Shown: in pieces, positions 10,078 to 18,479 of the stretch | How the letters are laid out: the number at the start of each line of letters is the position of its first letter | How positions within the stretch are numbered: position 1 is the stretch's first letter | Source of the DNA: Cryomorphaceae bacterium 1068 | GTDB lineage: Bacteria; Bacteroidota; Bacteroidia; Flavobacteriales_D; Cryomorphaceae | NCBI GenBank assembly: GCA_027214385.1 | Contig: JAPVXR010000004.1 | Span: 248,001-312,000 of the forward strand | Direction: 5' to 3' | Length of the DNA stretch: 64,000 bases | Notes under the pieces: model-generated | Seen by the model: only the letters and a program-made list of their open reading frames with translations | What the model was told of the DNA's origin: nothing | Database searches by the model: none | Made by a program: the position numbers and the translations under genes

Positions 10078-11450
10078 GGCCAAACATCTAAGTACTGCGG
10101 TAGGGCCAAAAAGAGCATCGAGAAAATGGTGAACACCAAAATGAGTTTCCATACCCACTTGATCCAGACGTTGTAGGGGATTTTGGCTATCGAAAGAATG
10201 CCCATGGTAACTCCACTTGTAGGAATAACCACGTTCAGGAGCCCATCCCCAAATTGGAACGCGAGCACTGCTGATTGTCTCGCAATGCCGAGTATATCAG
10301 CTAATGGTGTCATAATCGGCATGGTGATGGCGGCTTGACCAGATCCCGACGGAATGAAAATATTCAGAGCTCCCTGGACGAAAAACATCATTTGAACACT
10401 AATCGTATCGGGTAAATCTTTCACCCCGTTTGCCATGGCATAAAGCACTGTGTCAATGATTTTTCCGTCTTCGGCCACTACCAAAACAGCCCGCGAAACA
10501 CCAATTATTATTGCTGCCGTGAGCATATCCTTAGCACCGTCAGTAAAAGCGCTTACGGTTTTTGTCACACCCATCCGTGTGACAACCGCCGAAAGCAATC
10601 CCAATGCGATAAACAAAGCTGATATCTCATCGATGTACCAACCAAATTCATTGGCTCCGACCATCAACAAAACAATTGCCAGCACAAATAGAATCAAGAC
10701 CAATTTTCGCGGACCGTCTAAAAGTGGTGGTTTCTGGGTTTGGTAGTTATTTTGATCGTCGTCAGTGACTAACTTTTTATCGGGATGCTTTTCCAATTTT
10801 CTAATGTAAAGCATCACAAAAACAATGGCGATGATAGTGAATGCAGCCCATACTGCCCAGCGATAACCCGCACCGCTACCGATAGGTAACTCGGCGATTC
10901 CCTGTGCTATTCCCACAGTAAAAGGGTTGATAGCCGCCCCTGCAAACCCTGCCGCCGATCCTAAAAACGGAATGGCCACTCCAACGAGATTGTCATAGCC
11001 CATGCTCCTGGCAAGGGGAATGGTAATGAGGATAAAAACAAGATTCTCCTCCGACATTCCGAAAGTGCAGCCCGCCAGAGAAAAAATCACCATCAGGACT
11101 GGGACTACAAAATGCTTGGAAGCAGGATTGCGCTCGGCGTATTTCAGCACAGATCCAAGTCCAGCATCCAGCGCCCCCGTGGCGGTGAGGATAGAAAAAG
11201 CGCCTCCGACCAAAATCACGAAAGCGATAATGTGCGCAGCTCCTACAAATCCTTTTATGGGTGCCACAAGTAGATCAGCCCAATTTTGCGGACTGGCCTC
11301 TACGGTTTCGTATGTGCCAGCCATTACCACAGTTCGACCATCTACAACTTCACGCGCGTATTCTCCAGCCGGTATGATCCAAGTGAGAATGGTGAAGAGA
11401 ATCAAGACCAGTGAAATGATCACCAGCGCATCAGGGGATTTTTTTAGCAA
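10074..11450 (-). CDS. YfcC/DcuC family inner-membrane carrier
   Basis: This 458-aa polytopic membrane protein of the DcuC/YfcC (C4-dicarboxylate or basic amino acid carrier) superfamily has about 12 hydrophobic segments. The family signatures include LTWIIPAGEY near the N-terminus, GCTFGMSEEN, NPFTVGIAQ, NIFIPSGSGQAAITMPIM and QFGDGLLNVVIPTSG. It is the last gene of the susC-susD-cyanophycinase operon, 3 nt after the preceding stop, and its start is a TTG with no in-frame ATG nearby. Context suggests it moves Asp-Arg dipeptide, arginine or aspartate across the inner membrane. Characterised relatives carry dicarboxylates, fatty acids or arginine/ornithine, so the substrate is inferred, not shown. 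Confidence 0.85.
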   Translation of the reverse strand: MLKKSPDALVIISLVLILFTILTWIIPAGEYAREVVDGRTVVMAGTYETVEASPQNWADLLVAPIKGFVGAAHIIAFVILVGGAFSILTATGALDAGLGSVLKYAERNPASKHFVVPVLMVIFSLAGCTFGMSEENLVFILITIPLARSMGYDNLVGVAIPFLGSAAGFAGAAINPFTVGIAQGIAELPIGSGAGYRWAVWAAFTIIAIVFVMLYIRKLEKHPDKKLVTDDDQNNYQTQKPPLLDGPRKLVLILFVLAIVLLMVGANEFGWYIDEISALFIALGLLSAVVTRMGVTKTVSAFTDGAKDMLTAAIIIGVSRAVLVVAEDGKIIDTVLYAMANGVKDLPDTISVQMMFFVQGALNIFIPSGSGQAAITMPIMTPLADILGIARQSAVLAFQFGDGLLNVVIPTSGVTMGILSIAKIPYNVWIKWVWKLILVFTIFSMLFLALPQYLDVWP

Positions 11451-11453
11451 GAT

Positions 11454-12743
11454 CTACTGAATTTTAAGGAAGCGTGAAGTTAAGACTCTATCTATGTTGG
11501 TCACTCGGATTACATAAAACCCTTCAGTTAAATTGGCAACTTCGATTCTTGAACCATTATTAACAATTCCACTCTTTGCAATCTGACCTTTAGAATCAAA
11601 AATTTCATAGCGATCTCGAACAGTCAATTCCAGAGGTAGATTTAGAAAATCAGACGTCGGATTGGGGAAAATTGAAATATCCTCGCCATCTCTTTCGGCC
11701 AAAGACAATGGATCTCCCGAAGCCATAAACAACTCGCCATTGTCTACCCACCAGTCTTCCCAAGTGCCGCCTTCTCCCGTTTCCCAGGTGTTTAGATCAA
11801 AGAAGTTTCCGCCCGTTACAGTTCCCGGAACTTTGTAAACTTTAACCGCTTGCTCATTTCTAATCCAAGTCAATGGCACATCTTGTTCCATCACTTCAGG
11901 TCCCGCTTGATTGCCCAAATTTTCCTGAAGGAAATAGAGGTAATCATCATCAAATTCGGGAAACTCACCCCACGCTCTGGCGATTCCTTCATCGTTGATA
12001 GTCACGGCACAATACTCGTTCGAGGCGATAGCTTTTGGCCTGAAAGATTGATCGTTTTTCAGCCGAGCCATAAAGCCCATTACGCGGCCATACCGAATCC
12101 TATCTGGATCGTTAAAGTGGGTTTCGGTAATGGTGTTTTCCAAGAAAGGGGCATCGATAAAATCGTTGTAGCCGATCAAAACGCTATTGTCCAGAGGGTC
12201 TTCCAAAACCTCCTCCGATGTCAATGAACCTAAGGTGGCCGGAAAGTACGCCTCCGCTAAGATGGCCATTCCCGCAGAAATACCCCCAAGGGCTCCACCA
12301 CGAACATTGATGAGATCGTTCAGGGCATCCATTACCTCGGTATCCTTCCAGTAGTTGGTATACGTCCCTTGGTTTCCCCCTGCCATCCAAATGGCTTCGG
12401 CCTCTCCTAGTCTTTGCAAAACGTAGGGATCGGTGGCCGCCTCGGCAGATTCAAAGGAAATTGTCTCAACCGAATTCAGGGTCACGCCTAGTTCAGAGAA
12501 CAAGTAATCATTGTACCCACCGATTCCATCGGCGCGAATTACCAAAACGTCACCACCATTTGCCTTCTCTAAAAACCAAGTCATTGCTTGGTCATTTTCT
12601 CCCGCTCCACCCATAAGGCAAAGGCCAAAGCTTGGTTCAACATTGAGATCGGTATCGCTACCGAGTCGTTCGCTCAGGTAAGTCTGACCTGTTGAAAATA
12701 ATGTGGCTCCAAGAGCCAGAACACTTAGTATTCCTTTTTTCAT
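11454..12743 (-). CDS. Cyanophycinase-like S51 peptidase, T9SS-secreted
   Basis: This 429-aa product has a signal peptide (residues 1-20), a peptidase family S51 (cyanophycinase) domain (about 35-330) and a type A T9SS C-terminal sorting domain (about 355-429, beginning FPNPTSDFLNLP). The nucleophile motif GGISAGMA puts the catalytic serine at 156; the upstream GGNQ (122-125) replaces the GGDQ of typical cyanophycinases. The later block reads ETHFNDPDRIRYGR where family members have DQHF...R.R. It is therefore a divergent S51 enzyme, predicted to be exported across the outer membrane to act on polymer outside the cell. It lies 5 nt after the lipoprotein cyanophycinase, with a good purine-rich ribosome site TAGGAGATATG. 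Confidence 0.88.
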   Translation of the reverse strand: MKKGILSVLALGATLFSTGQTYLSERLGSDTDLNVEPSFGLCLMGGAGENDQAMTWFLEKANGGDVLVIRADGIGGYNDYLFSELGVTLNSVETISFESAEAATDPYVLQRLGEAEAIWMAGGNQGTYTNYWKDTEVMDALNDLINVRGGALGGISAGMAILAEAYFPATLGSLTSEEVLEDPLDNSVLIGYNDFIDAPFLENTITETHFNDPDRIRYGRVMGFMARLKNDQSFRPKAIASNEYCAVTINDEGIARAWGEFPEFDDDYLYFLQENLGNQAGPEVMEQDVPLTWIRNEQAVKVYKVPGTVTGGNFFDLNTWETGEGGTWEDWWVDNGELFMASGDPLSLAERDGEDISIFPNPTSDFLNLPLELTVRDRYEIFDSKGQIAKSGIVNNGSRIEVANLTEGFYVIRVTNIDRVLTSRFLKIQ

Positions 12744-12748
12744 ATCTC

Positions 12749-13600
12749 CTATTTTAATTGAAACGTATCACCTTGAAGATACGCGTTAAAATTCATGTCT
12801 TTAAAACCAATTTTATCATTTTTCTCGGTGTACTCGGCAGGTCTTGAGAAAACCAGCACCTGCCCTTTTCCCACTACGGTAGCGCCTTTCGGCAATACCA
12901 CTAAAGCCGTGGACTCTTCAATACCAGCTCCCGTTGGGTAGTCCAAATCGGCCATAACAGAAAGGATTCGGTTGTAGCGGCTCCGTGCCACGAAGTGCTG
13001 ATCGACCAATACGCTGTCCAGCAGTCCTAAGCCCTCAGAGGTAATGGCATTGCCATATTCCAATCTGCGGTAGGTCGACTCATATTCGGGCTCATTCTGT
13101 TGATCGCCAGTAATCATCACTTTACTCATTAATGCGGCTCCTGCAGAAGTCCCCGCAACGGTCGCTCCTTGCCGGTAAGCTGCCCTGATGGCTTCTTTTG
13201 CACTTTCAGGAACATTCCGCTTGAAGCGATTCTGATCTCCACCCGTCAAATAGATCAGGTCGGCATTTGCAATGCTATCCAAAGAAAAGCTTTGTATTAA
13301 GACAGAATCAACGTGTATCACCGGTTGATCTGTGAACTCCTTAAGTTGAAGTGCGACGTAGTAAAACGATGTGTCGGGCTCAATGCTCGACTGCGACATC
13401 ACGAGAATGTATCCATTGTCTGATACCGACATATTCACCAGTTCCTCCATCATTTCCATTGGCCTGGAGCCACCACCGATGATGAATAACTTGCCTTTGG
13501 GGCCAGCACTCACATTTTCTTTAGGAATAGGCTCTACTGTGTTTTCTCCTTGGCAGGAAAACAGCAAAAGGACGATCGCTATGATTCCTAGTGCTCTCAT
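12749..13600 (-). CDS. Cyanophycinase, lipoprotein (S51 peptidase)
   Basis: Cyanophycinases cut cyanophycin (a poly-aspartate backbone with arginine side chains) to beta-Asp-Arg dipeptides. The 283-aa product has a lipoprotein signal with lipobox LLFSC (Cys16) and canonical S51 motifs. These are GGDQ at 120-123, AGTSAGAALMSK with catalytic Ser152, GLGLL, VDQHFVARSRYNR and GIEESTALVV. All expected catalytic-region motifs are present. The start is ATG at 13600, which overlaps the susD stop in an ATGA junction; a longer TTG start at 13612 would give no better signal peptide. A lipid anchor suggests attachment to the outer membrane, facing the surface or periplasm. Confidence 0.9.
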   Translation of the reverse strand: MRALGIIAIVLLLFSCQGENTVEPIPKENVSAGPKGKLFIIGGGSRPMEMMEELVNMSVSDNGYILVMSQSSIEPDTSFYYVALQLKEFTDQPVIHVDSVLIQSFSLDSIANADLIYLTGGDQNRFKRNVPESAKEAIRAAYRQGATVAGTSAGAALMSKVMITGDQQNEPEYESTYRRLEYGNAITSEGLGLLDSVLVDQHFVARSRYNRILSVMADLDYPTGAGIEESTALVVLPKGATVVGKGQVLVFSRPAEYTEKNDKIGFKDMNFNAYLQGDTFQLK

Positions 13601-14952
13601 TCGTCCCACCAAAATCGGTCTTGCATAGTTGGATTCACTGAAGGAAAACTTTGATTTCTTAGTCGCTCGCTCTGCGGGTAAATAAGTCGACGGGGAATTT
13701 CTCCGTTTGGATTCGCCGCGGAAGCTCCATTCTCATTTGGCTGCAATTCCGGATATCCAGTGCGGCGAAAATCGGTCCAAGGTTCTGGGGTAGTGAAAAG
13801 AGCAATGTACTTTTCTCGGATAATGATCTCTAAATCTTCTTCAAAAGATCCCGAGAGATTCGCATTATCCTCGAGGTAAGTATCAATTTGGTCCTGAGGA
13901 ACCTCACCAAAAGAAATTTCATTTATCGATAGTGCCACTGCTTCTTGCAGCGCAGACTGAGCGCCAGGTGTATCTGAGTTTCTGAGGCGAGCTTCTGCCA
14001 AGAGGAAAAGTTGCTCTAAATAACCTGCCAGCTCAACGGGTGATTCCGGCGATGCAAAATACTCGCCCGGCTTTCGTTGTCCACCTGTAAAGGGTAGTAT
14101 TTCAAAAGCAAAGTCTAGTCTAGGGTCACTCAACGATTCCATCAAATCAATATAATCTTGGTCGATAATCATGGTCTCATTTGATTCAAAAAACCCATTC
14201 ACCGGATTAATATCCTCACCAGTTCCCAGATAGGGATACTCGAAGTCCTGAGCAGTCGACGTAAATGCCTGAGATAAGTAAGTTAATACTTCTCCGGCTA
14301 CTGTCGGGTCTTGCTTGGTGGTGTGCATGAGGTACCGAGCTTTGAGCAAATTTGCCGCGGTAATCCAATTGGCAAGGTTTCCGTTGTAAATGATATCATC
14401 GGGACCAGGTGTAAAGATGCTCTCTTCCTCCTCAAGGTGGTCGATGGCTTCATCCAAGAGATTTTGGATTTGGTCATAAATCACTTCTTGGGAATCATAC
14501 TCAGGGTTAATTTCATCAGGCCCGAGTGCTGATTCGAAATACGGGACATCACCCCAAGTATCAGTAAGAAGGCCAAAAGCCTGCGCCTGTAAAATCTTTG
14601 CAACACCAGCGTAGTGCGGAGAGCCTTCTTCAATGGCCTTATCTTGGATGATCTTTAAGTTGACAATGGCTCCTAGGTGTATATCACTCCATGCATTTCC
14701 TACAAACAGCTCATCGGGATTGTAAAGTTCAAAATCTAAAGGGCGACCACTAATTCCCTCCATGTGTTGCGAGAATATATTGTTAATCCGAAAGAGCTGC
14801 CCACCTTGCACATCCGCTAGCGCTTTTTGCGTAGGCGGTAATAGTGTGCTAAGGGGAACATCTGTCGGAACATTGGGATTCTCATTGATTTCTTCCAAAT
14901 TGCACGAAACGGCAACGAAGAAAACGGCGAATAGGTAGATAAATCTTTTCAT
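13597..14952 (-). CDS. SusD/RagB-like surface substrate-binding lipoprotein
   Basis: SusD-like lipoproteins sit as a lid on SusC TonB transporters and bind the substrate at the cell surface. This 451-aa protein has a lipoprotein signal with lipobox VAVSC followed by NLEEINENPN, and the SusD fold blocks AQAFGLLTDTWGDVPYFE, NWITAANLLKARYLM and, near the end, ALFTTPEPWTDFRRTGYP. It resembles the SusD-like_2 branch. It starts 2 nt after the susC stop and overlaps the first cyanophycinase by 4 nt. This tight coupling is the main reason to think its ligand is cyanophycin or fragments of it, and not a glycan; no carbohydrate-active enzyme is nearby. Confidence 0.92.
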   Translation of the reverse strand: MKRFIYLFAVFFVAVSCNLEEINENPNVPTDVPLSTLLPPTQKALADVQGGQLFRINNIFSQHMEGISGRPLDFELYNPDELFVGNAWSDIHLGAIVNLKIIQDKAIEEGSPHYAGVAKILQAQAFGLLTDTWGDVPYFESALGPDEINPEYDSQEVIYDQIQNLLDEAIDHLEEEESIFTPGPDDIIYNGNLANWITAANLLKARYLMHTTKQDPTVAGEVLTYLSQAFTSTAQDFEYPYLGTGEDINPVNGFFESNETMIIDQDYIDLMESLSDPRLDFAFEILPFTGGQRKPGEYFASPESPVELAGYLEQLFLLAEARLRNSDTPGAQSALQEAVALSINEISFGEVPQDQIDTYLEDNANLSGSFEEDLEIIIREKYIALFTTPEPWTDFRRTGYPELQPNENGASAANPNGEIPRRLIYPQSERLRNQSFPSVNPTMQDRFWWDE

Positions 14953-14954
14953 GT

Positions 14955-17900
14955 CTATAACGTTACAGTTAGGTTGAACCCGTAGCTTCTGGTGTTCGGG
15001 TTATTGAAATAGTCTCGGCCAAAGGCGTTTGATCCGCCACCGAGCGAGGTTTCGGGATCAATCCCGGTATAATTGGTAATTAAGAAAAGGTTTCGAGCTG
15101 TAAGGCTGAGCGATGCTCTTTCAATTCCAATCTTATCCAAGAAGGCAGGAGAAAAATTGTAAGTCAAAGAGACGTCTCTCATTCTGACCCAATTGACTTC
15201 CTCAACAAACTCTTCAGATACATTTACCAAACCATAGCTTCGGTAGAGATCCTCTTTCCTTACAGAGACGTCGTTTGCCTGCCCTGCATTCTCACCACTG
15301 GCAAATACTCCTTCGAAGATAATTTCTTCATTGCGGTCTTCGGTATCTTCATGTGTTCCGAGTGATGTCATGACGGCACGAGTTCCATTGTAGATATCAC
15401 CACCTTTTCGGATATCCAACAAGAAAGTTAATTCCCAATTTCGCCAACCGATATTGTTTCGCCAGCCAATGGTAAAACCGGGATTTGGGTCCCCGATAAT
15501 GTCAGCTTCGGCACTCCTTATGGGAAGTCCATTTTCATTCACCAAAATATTTCCGGCATCATCTCTTTCCCATACAAATCCAAAGAGAACACCGTATTGC
15601 TCTCCAACCACGACCCTACTTTGCGTACTCGCTAATCCGTTGCTCGGCAAGGCAATATTATCAAGACCATCGGTGAGTTCAATGACCTCACTTCTGTTTC
15701 GGGTGAAATTAAGTGAGGTGTTCCACCAAACCTTGTTGGGCTTAGAAACTTCTCGCTCAACCACATTCACATTTACCAAAGCCTCAATTCCTTGATTTTC
15801 GATTTCCCCAATATTCGTAATCACAGAAGAATATCCTGTAGAATTAGCAATCGGTATTTGCACGATTTGATCGACTGAAGAAGTGTGGTAATAGGTAAGA
15901 TCCAAACCTACTCTGTTGTTTCTGGTTCGTACATCCGTACCAATTTCGAATGATCGGGTAAACTCAGGACTCAGCTCATTGTTACCGATAACAGAAGCAG
16001 GGAAGTATGACAGTTGACCTTGAGTCGAGCCTCCGCTCACGAAAAAATTACTGGTGAGGTAGGAAGCAAAAGCATCGTTTCCAGTCACTGCATAACTACC
16101 TCTGAGCTTTACATATTCCAACACGCCCAAGTACAACATTTCAGTAGGTACAAACCCAAGACTTACCGAAGGGTAGAAAAACGAATTGTTGTCGGCGGGA
16201 AGCGTACTTGACCAGTCGTTTCTACCTGTTAAAGTCAAGTAGTAAGTTCGCTTGTAGTCGAAAGAAAAATCTCCGAACAATCCGATGATTCTTTTCCTAT
16301 CGAGAAAATCGTCCGCCGTAACATTGATAGAAGCGATATTGGACATATCGTAGAAATCATCTACCACAAAGTCAAATCCGTCGACAACGTAGGAAGTCGA
16401 ATTAAAATCCTGAAAGCTGTGTCCAATGATGTATTGAGCATTGAAATCGGAGGCAATTTCGTGGTCAATTGTCACGATCAAATCGTTGGTAATATTTCGC
16501 TGGTTAAAAGTTTCATCGAAGATTGCTCCTCCCAAATCCGTAAACTCATTCGACTGGCGGTCCCAATAGCTCTTGCGTTGCTCGGAATAGGTGTCCACTC
16601 CCGTTCGGTTCATCACATTCATCCATTCGAAGGGTTGCCAGCTGGCCTCAACAAATCCGATCAATCGATTAAGTGATTCTTCATTTCTATTCTTATTAAC
16701 GGACCAATACGGATTATCGTAAGCTCCGTGGTAAGTGCGTTGAGTGCCGTCGGGCTCTGACCATGCCGATTCATCATTTACGGGGTTGCTGCTACCATTT
16801 GTCAGATCGTAAGAAGGCGGTGTGCGCATAAGACCAAGCATTACACCCGATAGATTGCTCCCTTTTTGGGCGCGATCTGCCTTACTGGTGATATAATTGG
16901 CACTGGCGCGCACTCTCAATTTTTCACTTACTTGAGTACTACCCGTCAAGCGAATGCTGGTTCGGTTAAATTCCGTCAGCGGAATAATTCCCGTTTGACG
17001 CAAGTCTGCCAGTCCAAGGTAGAAGGATGACTGGTCATTACCTCCCGTTATGCTAAGACTATTGTTTAGAGTGACACCCGTTTGAAAAAAGTTCTCAGAA
17101 TTGTCAAAACTCCGAGCGCCTGTAGTTGCAGTGGGATCGGAGGCCGGCACTAAGAATTCATCATCGATCGATGAATTGAACATGGTATCAATCCTAGGTC
17201 CCCAAGAAAAATTGGAGCCACGAACGAATTGCCCGTTATCCCCCTGTGCGAAAATGCTCTGCTTTTCAGGCAGTTTATTGACTACGTCAAAAGTCGTCGT
17301 AGAGCTAAACGTCACTTTCGTTTTGCCCTTTTTTCCTTGCTTGGTGTTGATGATGATAGCCCCATTGGAGGCACGTAAACCGTAGAGTACGGAGGCAGCT
17401 CCACCTTTCAGCACGGTCATGCTCTCGATATCGTTGGGATCAATGTCGATAGCCCGATTGGCCTGATCCGTAAAATTCGAACCGCGGTAGCTATTGTCTA
17501 TGGGAATTCCGTCGATAACATAAAGTGGCTCGTTGTTCCCATTGATGGAAGTATTTCCCCTGATACGAACTACCGAGGAAGCCCCCGGACTACCCGAAGT
17601 AGATGTAACTTGAACACCCGCCACCTTTGAGTTCAGTGCATTGACAATATTGGTTTCACGTGACTTAATTATTTCGTCACCTTGGACTTCTGTTACCGAG
17701 TAGCCCAATTTGCGTTTGTCTTTTTCGATACCGATGGCAGTAATTACGACCTCATCAAGTAATTCTTGATCAGGTTTAAGGAATGCATCGATAACCGTCC
17801 GTCCGCCGATAGGTCTCACAAGAACTTTATAGCCAAGGAATCGAAATTCCAACGTGTCATTTTCAATTTCTTCTTGTGATAGTTTTAAAGTGAACTCACC

Positions 17901-18074
17901 GTCAAGGTTGGTGGGAACTCCGTTTGTTGTGCCCTTTAACACAACCGAAACTCCCGGCAAGGCTTCCCCCGTTTGGGCGTCAGTAACCGTTCCGGTAACT
18001 GACTCCTGAGCAAATCCGGAAAATGAGAAAACCGAAAGGCTCAGCAACGCGACGAAGGCGTTAATTAATTTCAT
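14955..18074 (-). CDS. SusC/RagA-like TonB-linked outer-membrane transporter
   Basis: This 1039-aa protein has a signal peptide (1-22), a carboxypeptidase-regulatory-like beta domain (about 24-105, VTGTVTDAQTGEALPGVS) and a TonB-dependent plug (about 110-235, with LYVIDGIPID and SVLYGLRASNGAIIINTK). A 22-strand barrel follows, ending in an aromatic-rich C-terminus. The SusC-type GVSVVLKGTTNG block is clear. It is the first gene of the five-gene operon and is predicted to import peptide fragments too large for porins, with energy from TonB-ExbBD. A promoter-like TTG-N20-TAATATTG lies upstream at 18229-18259, and a 27-nt leader motif lies between it and the start codon. Confidence 0.95.
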   Translation of the reverse strand: MKLINAFVALLSLSVFSFSGFAQESVTGTVTDAQTGEALPGVSVVLKGTTNGVPTNLDGEFTLKLSQEEIENDTLEFRFLGYKVLVRPIGGRTVIDAFLKPDQELLDEVVITAIGIEKDKRKLGYSVTEVQGDEIIKSRETNIVNALNSKVAGVQVTSTSGSPGASSVVRIRGNTSINGNNEPLYVIDGIPIDNSYRGSNFTDQANRAIDIDPNDIESMTVLKGGAASVLYGLRASNGAIIINTKQGKKGKTKVTFSSTTTFDVVNKLPEKQSIFAQGDNGQFVRGSNFSWGPRIDTMFNSSIDDEFLVPASDPTATTGARSFDNSENFFQTGVTLNNSLSITGGNDQSSFYLGLADLRQTGIIPLTEFNRTSIRLTGSTQVSEKLRVRASANYITSKADRAQKGSNLSGVMLGLMRTPPSYDLTNGSSNPVNDESAWSEPDGTQRTYHGAYDNPYWSVNKNRNEESLNRLIGFVEASWQPFEWMNVMNRTGVDTYSEQRKSYWDRQSNEFTDLGGAIFDETFNQRNITNDLIVTIDHEIASDFNAQYIIGHSFQDFNSTSYVVDGFDFVVDDFYDMSNIASINVTADDFLDRKRIIGLFGDFSFDYKRTYYLTLTGRNDWSSTLPADNNSFFYPSVSLGFVPTEMLYLGVLEYVKLRGSYAVTGNDAFASYLTSNFFVSGGSTQGQLSYFPASVIGNNELSPEFTRSFEIGTDVRTRNNRVGLDLTYYHTSSVDQIVQIPIANSTGYSSVITNIGEIENQGIEALVNVNVVEREVSKPNKVWWNTSLNFTRNRSEVIELTDGLDNIALPSNGLASTQSRVVVGEQYGVLFGFVWERDDAGNILVNENGLPIRSAEADIIGDPNPGFTIGWRNNIGWRNWELTFLLDIRKGGDIYNGTRAVMTSLGTHEDTEDRNEEIIFEGVFASGENAGQANDVSVRKEDLYRSYGLVNVSEEFVEEVNWVRMRDVSLTYNFSPAFLDKIGIERASLSLTARNLFLITNYTGIDPETSLGGGSNAFGRDYFNNPNTRSYGFNLTVTL

Positions 18075-18129
18075 GATAAAAGAATTGAGTGTTAATTGTT
18101 AGAAGAGAAATACCAAAGAAATCGGCACT

Positions 18130-18156
18130 CTAACAATCAAAGATCGGCTGCAAATT
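18130..18156 (-). promoter_or_regulatory. Shared 27-nt leader motif, susC copy
   Basis: Read on the minus strand, this begins with AATTTGCAGCCGATCTT and lies 55 nt upstream of the susC start codon. The same 27-nt element, with three T/C differences in its last ten bases, lies in the leader of the divergent gene at 18385-18411, in the same orientation relative to its gene. Just before and into it, a small hairpin (ATTGC/GCAAT) can form. It could be a regulator-binding site or an RNA element. Confidence 0.6.
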
Positions 18157-18228
18157 GCGGAGAGCAATCGGCTTATGAGTAAGTCTGTATGTTGATCTTA
18201 ATTTCATTTTTTGAAGCCAAAGACTGCT

Positions 18229-18259
18229 CAATATTAATTTTTTTCATCCGTTCTCGCAA
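18229..18259 (-). promoter_or_regulatory. Predicted susC operon promoter
   Basis: On the minus strand, TTG is followed after 20 nt by TAATATTG, one mismatch from the Bacteroidota -7 consensus TAnnTTTG. Transcription would start near 18222, giving a leader of about 150 nt that contains the shared 27-nt motif. No terminator-like element is visible in the leader. Confidence 0.4.
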
Positions 18260-18301
18260 GGATTTTTTTAATCTCGTTTTACATTCATGCAGACAATTTA
18301 C

Positions 18302-18333
18302 TTGCGATCTTCAATTCCGTTTTTTTATATTTG
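18302..18333 (+). promoter_or_regulatory. Predicted promoter of the divergent T9SS protein gene
   Basis: TTG at 18302-18304 and TATATTTG at 18326-18333 match the Bacteroidota -33/-7 pattern with a 21-nt spacer. Transcription would start near 18340, leaving a 140-nt leader. The rest of the 405-nt divergent gap (18075-18479) holds only the opposing susC promoter, the two copies of the leader motif and a hairpin; no small ORF stands out. Confidence 0.55.
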
Positions 18334-18364
18334 ACCTCGATGTACTTTATAAAACACCTTCCGT

Positions 18365-18386
18365 TTAAGCCTCTTCACAGGCTTAA
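18365..18386 (+). other. Leader hairpin (8-bp stem)
   Basis: TTAAGCCT and AGGCTTAA form a perfect 8-bp stem with loop CTTCAC. It sits directly before, and overlaps by two bases, the 27-nt leader motif. No U-tract follows, so it is not a standard terminator. Confidence 0.5.
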
Positions 18387-18411
18387 TTTGCAGCCGATCT
18401 TCGACTGCTAG
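18385..18411 (+). promoter_or_regulatory. Shared 27-nt leader motif, plus-strand copy
   Basis: The copy begins AATTTGCAGCCGATCTT and ends CTAG, 68 nt before the start codon at 18480. It matches the susC-leader copy (18130-18156, minus strand) at 24 of 27 positions, all three differences being T/C transitions. The conserved placement downstream of both predicted promoters suggests common control of the two transcripts. Confidence 0.6.
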
Positions 18412-18479
18412 TACACATCTCTTTTTGGGAGTCCCCCACCATTTCTATCTATTTCTTTTACTCACTTAATACTATTACT

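Noticed and set aside
13597-18074. SusC/SusD pair as a glycan utilisation locus
   Set aside because: No glycoside hydrolase, lyase, sulfatase or glycan sensor is nearby; all the neighbouring enzymes are peptidases acting on isoaspartyl bonds.
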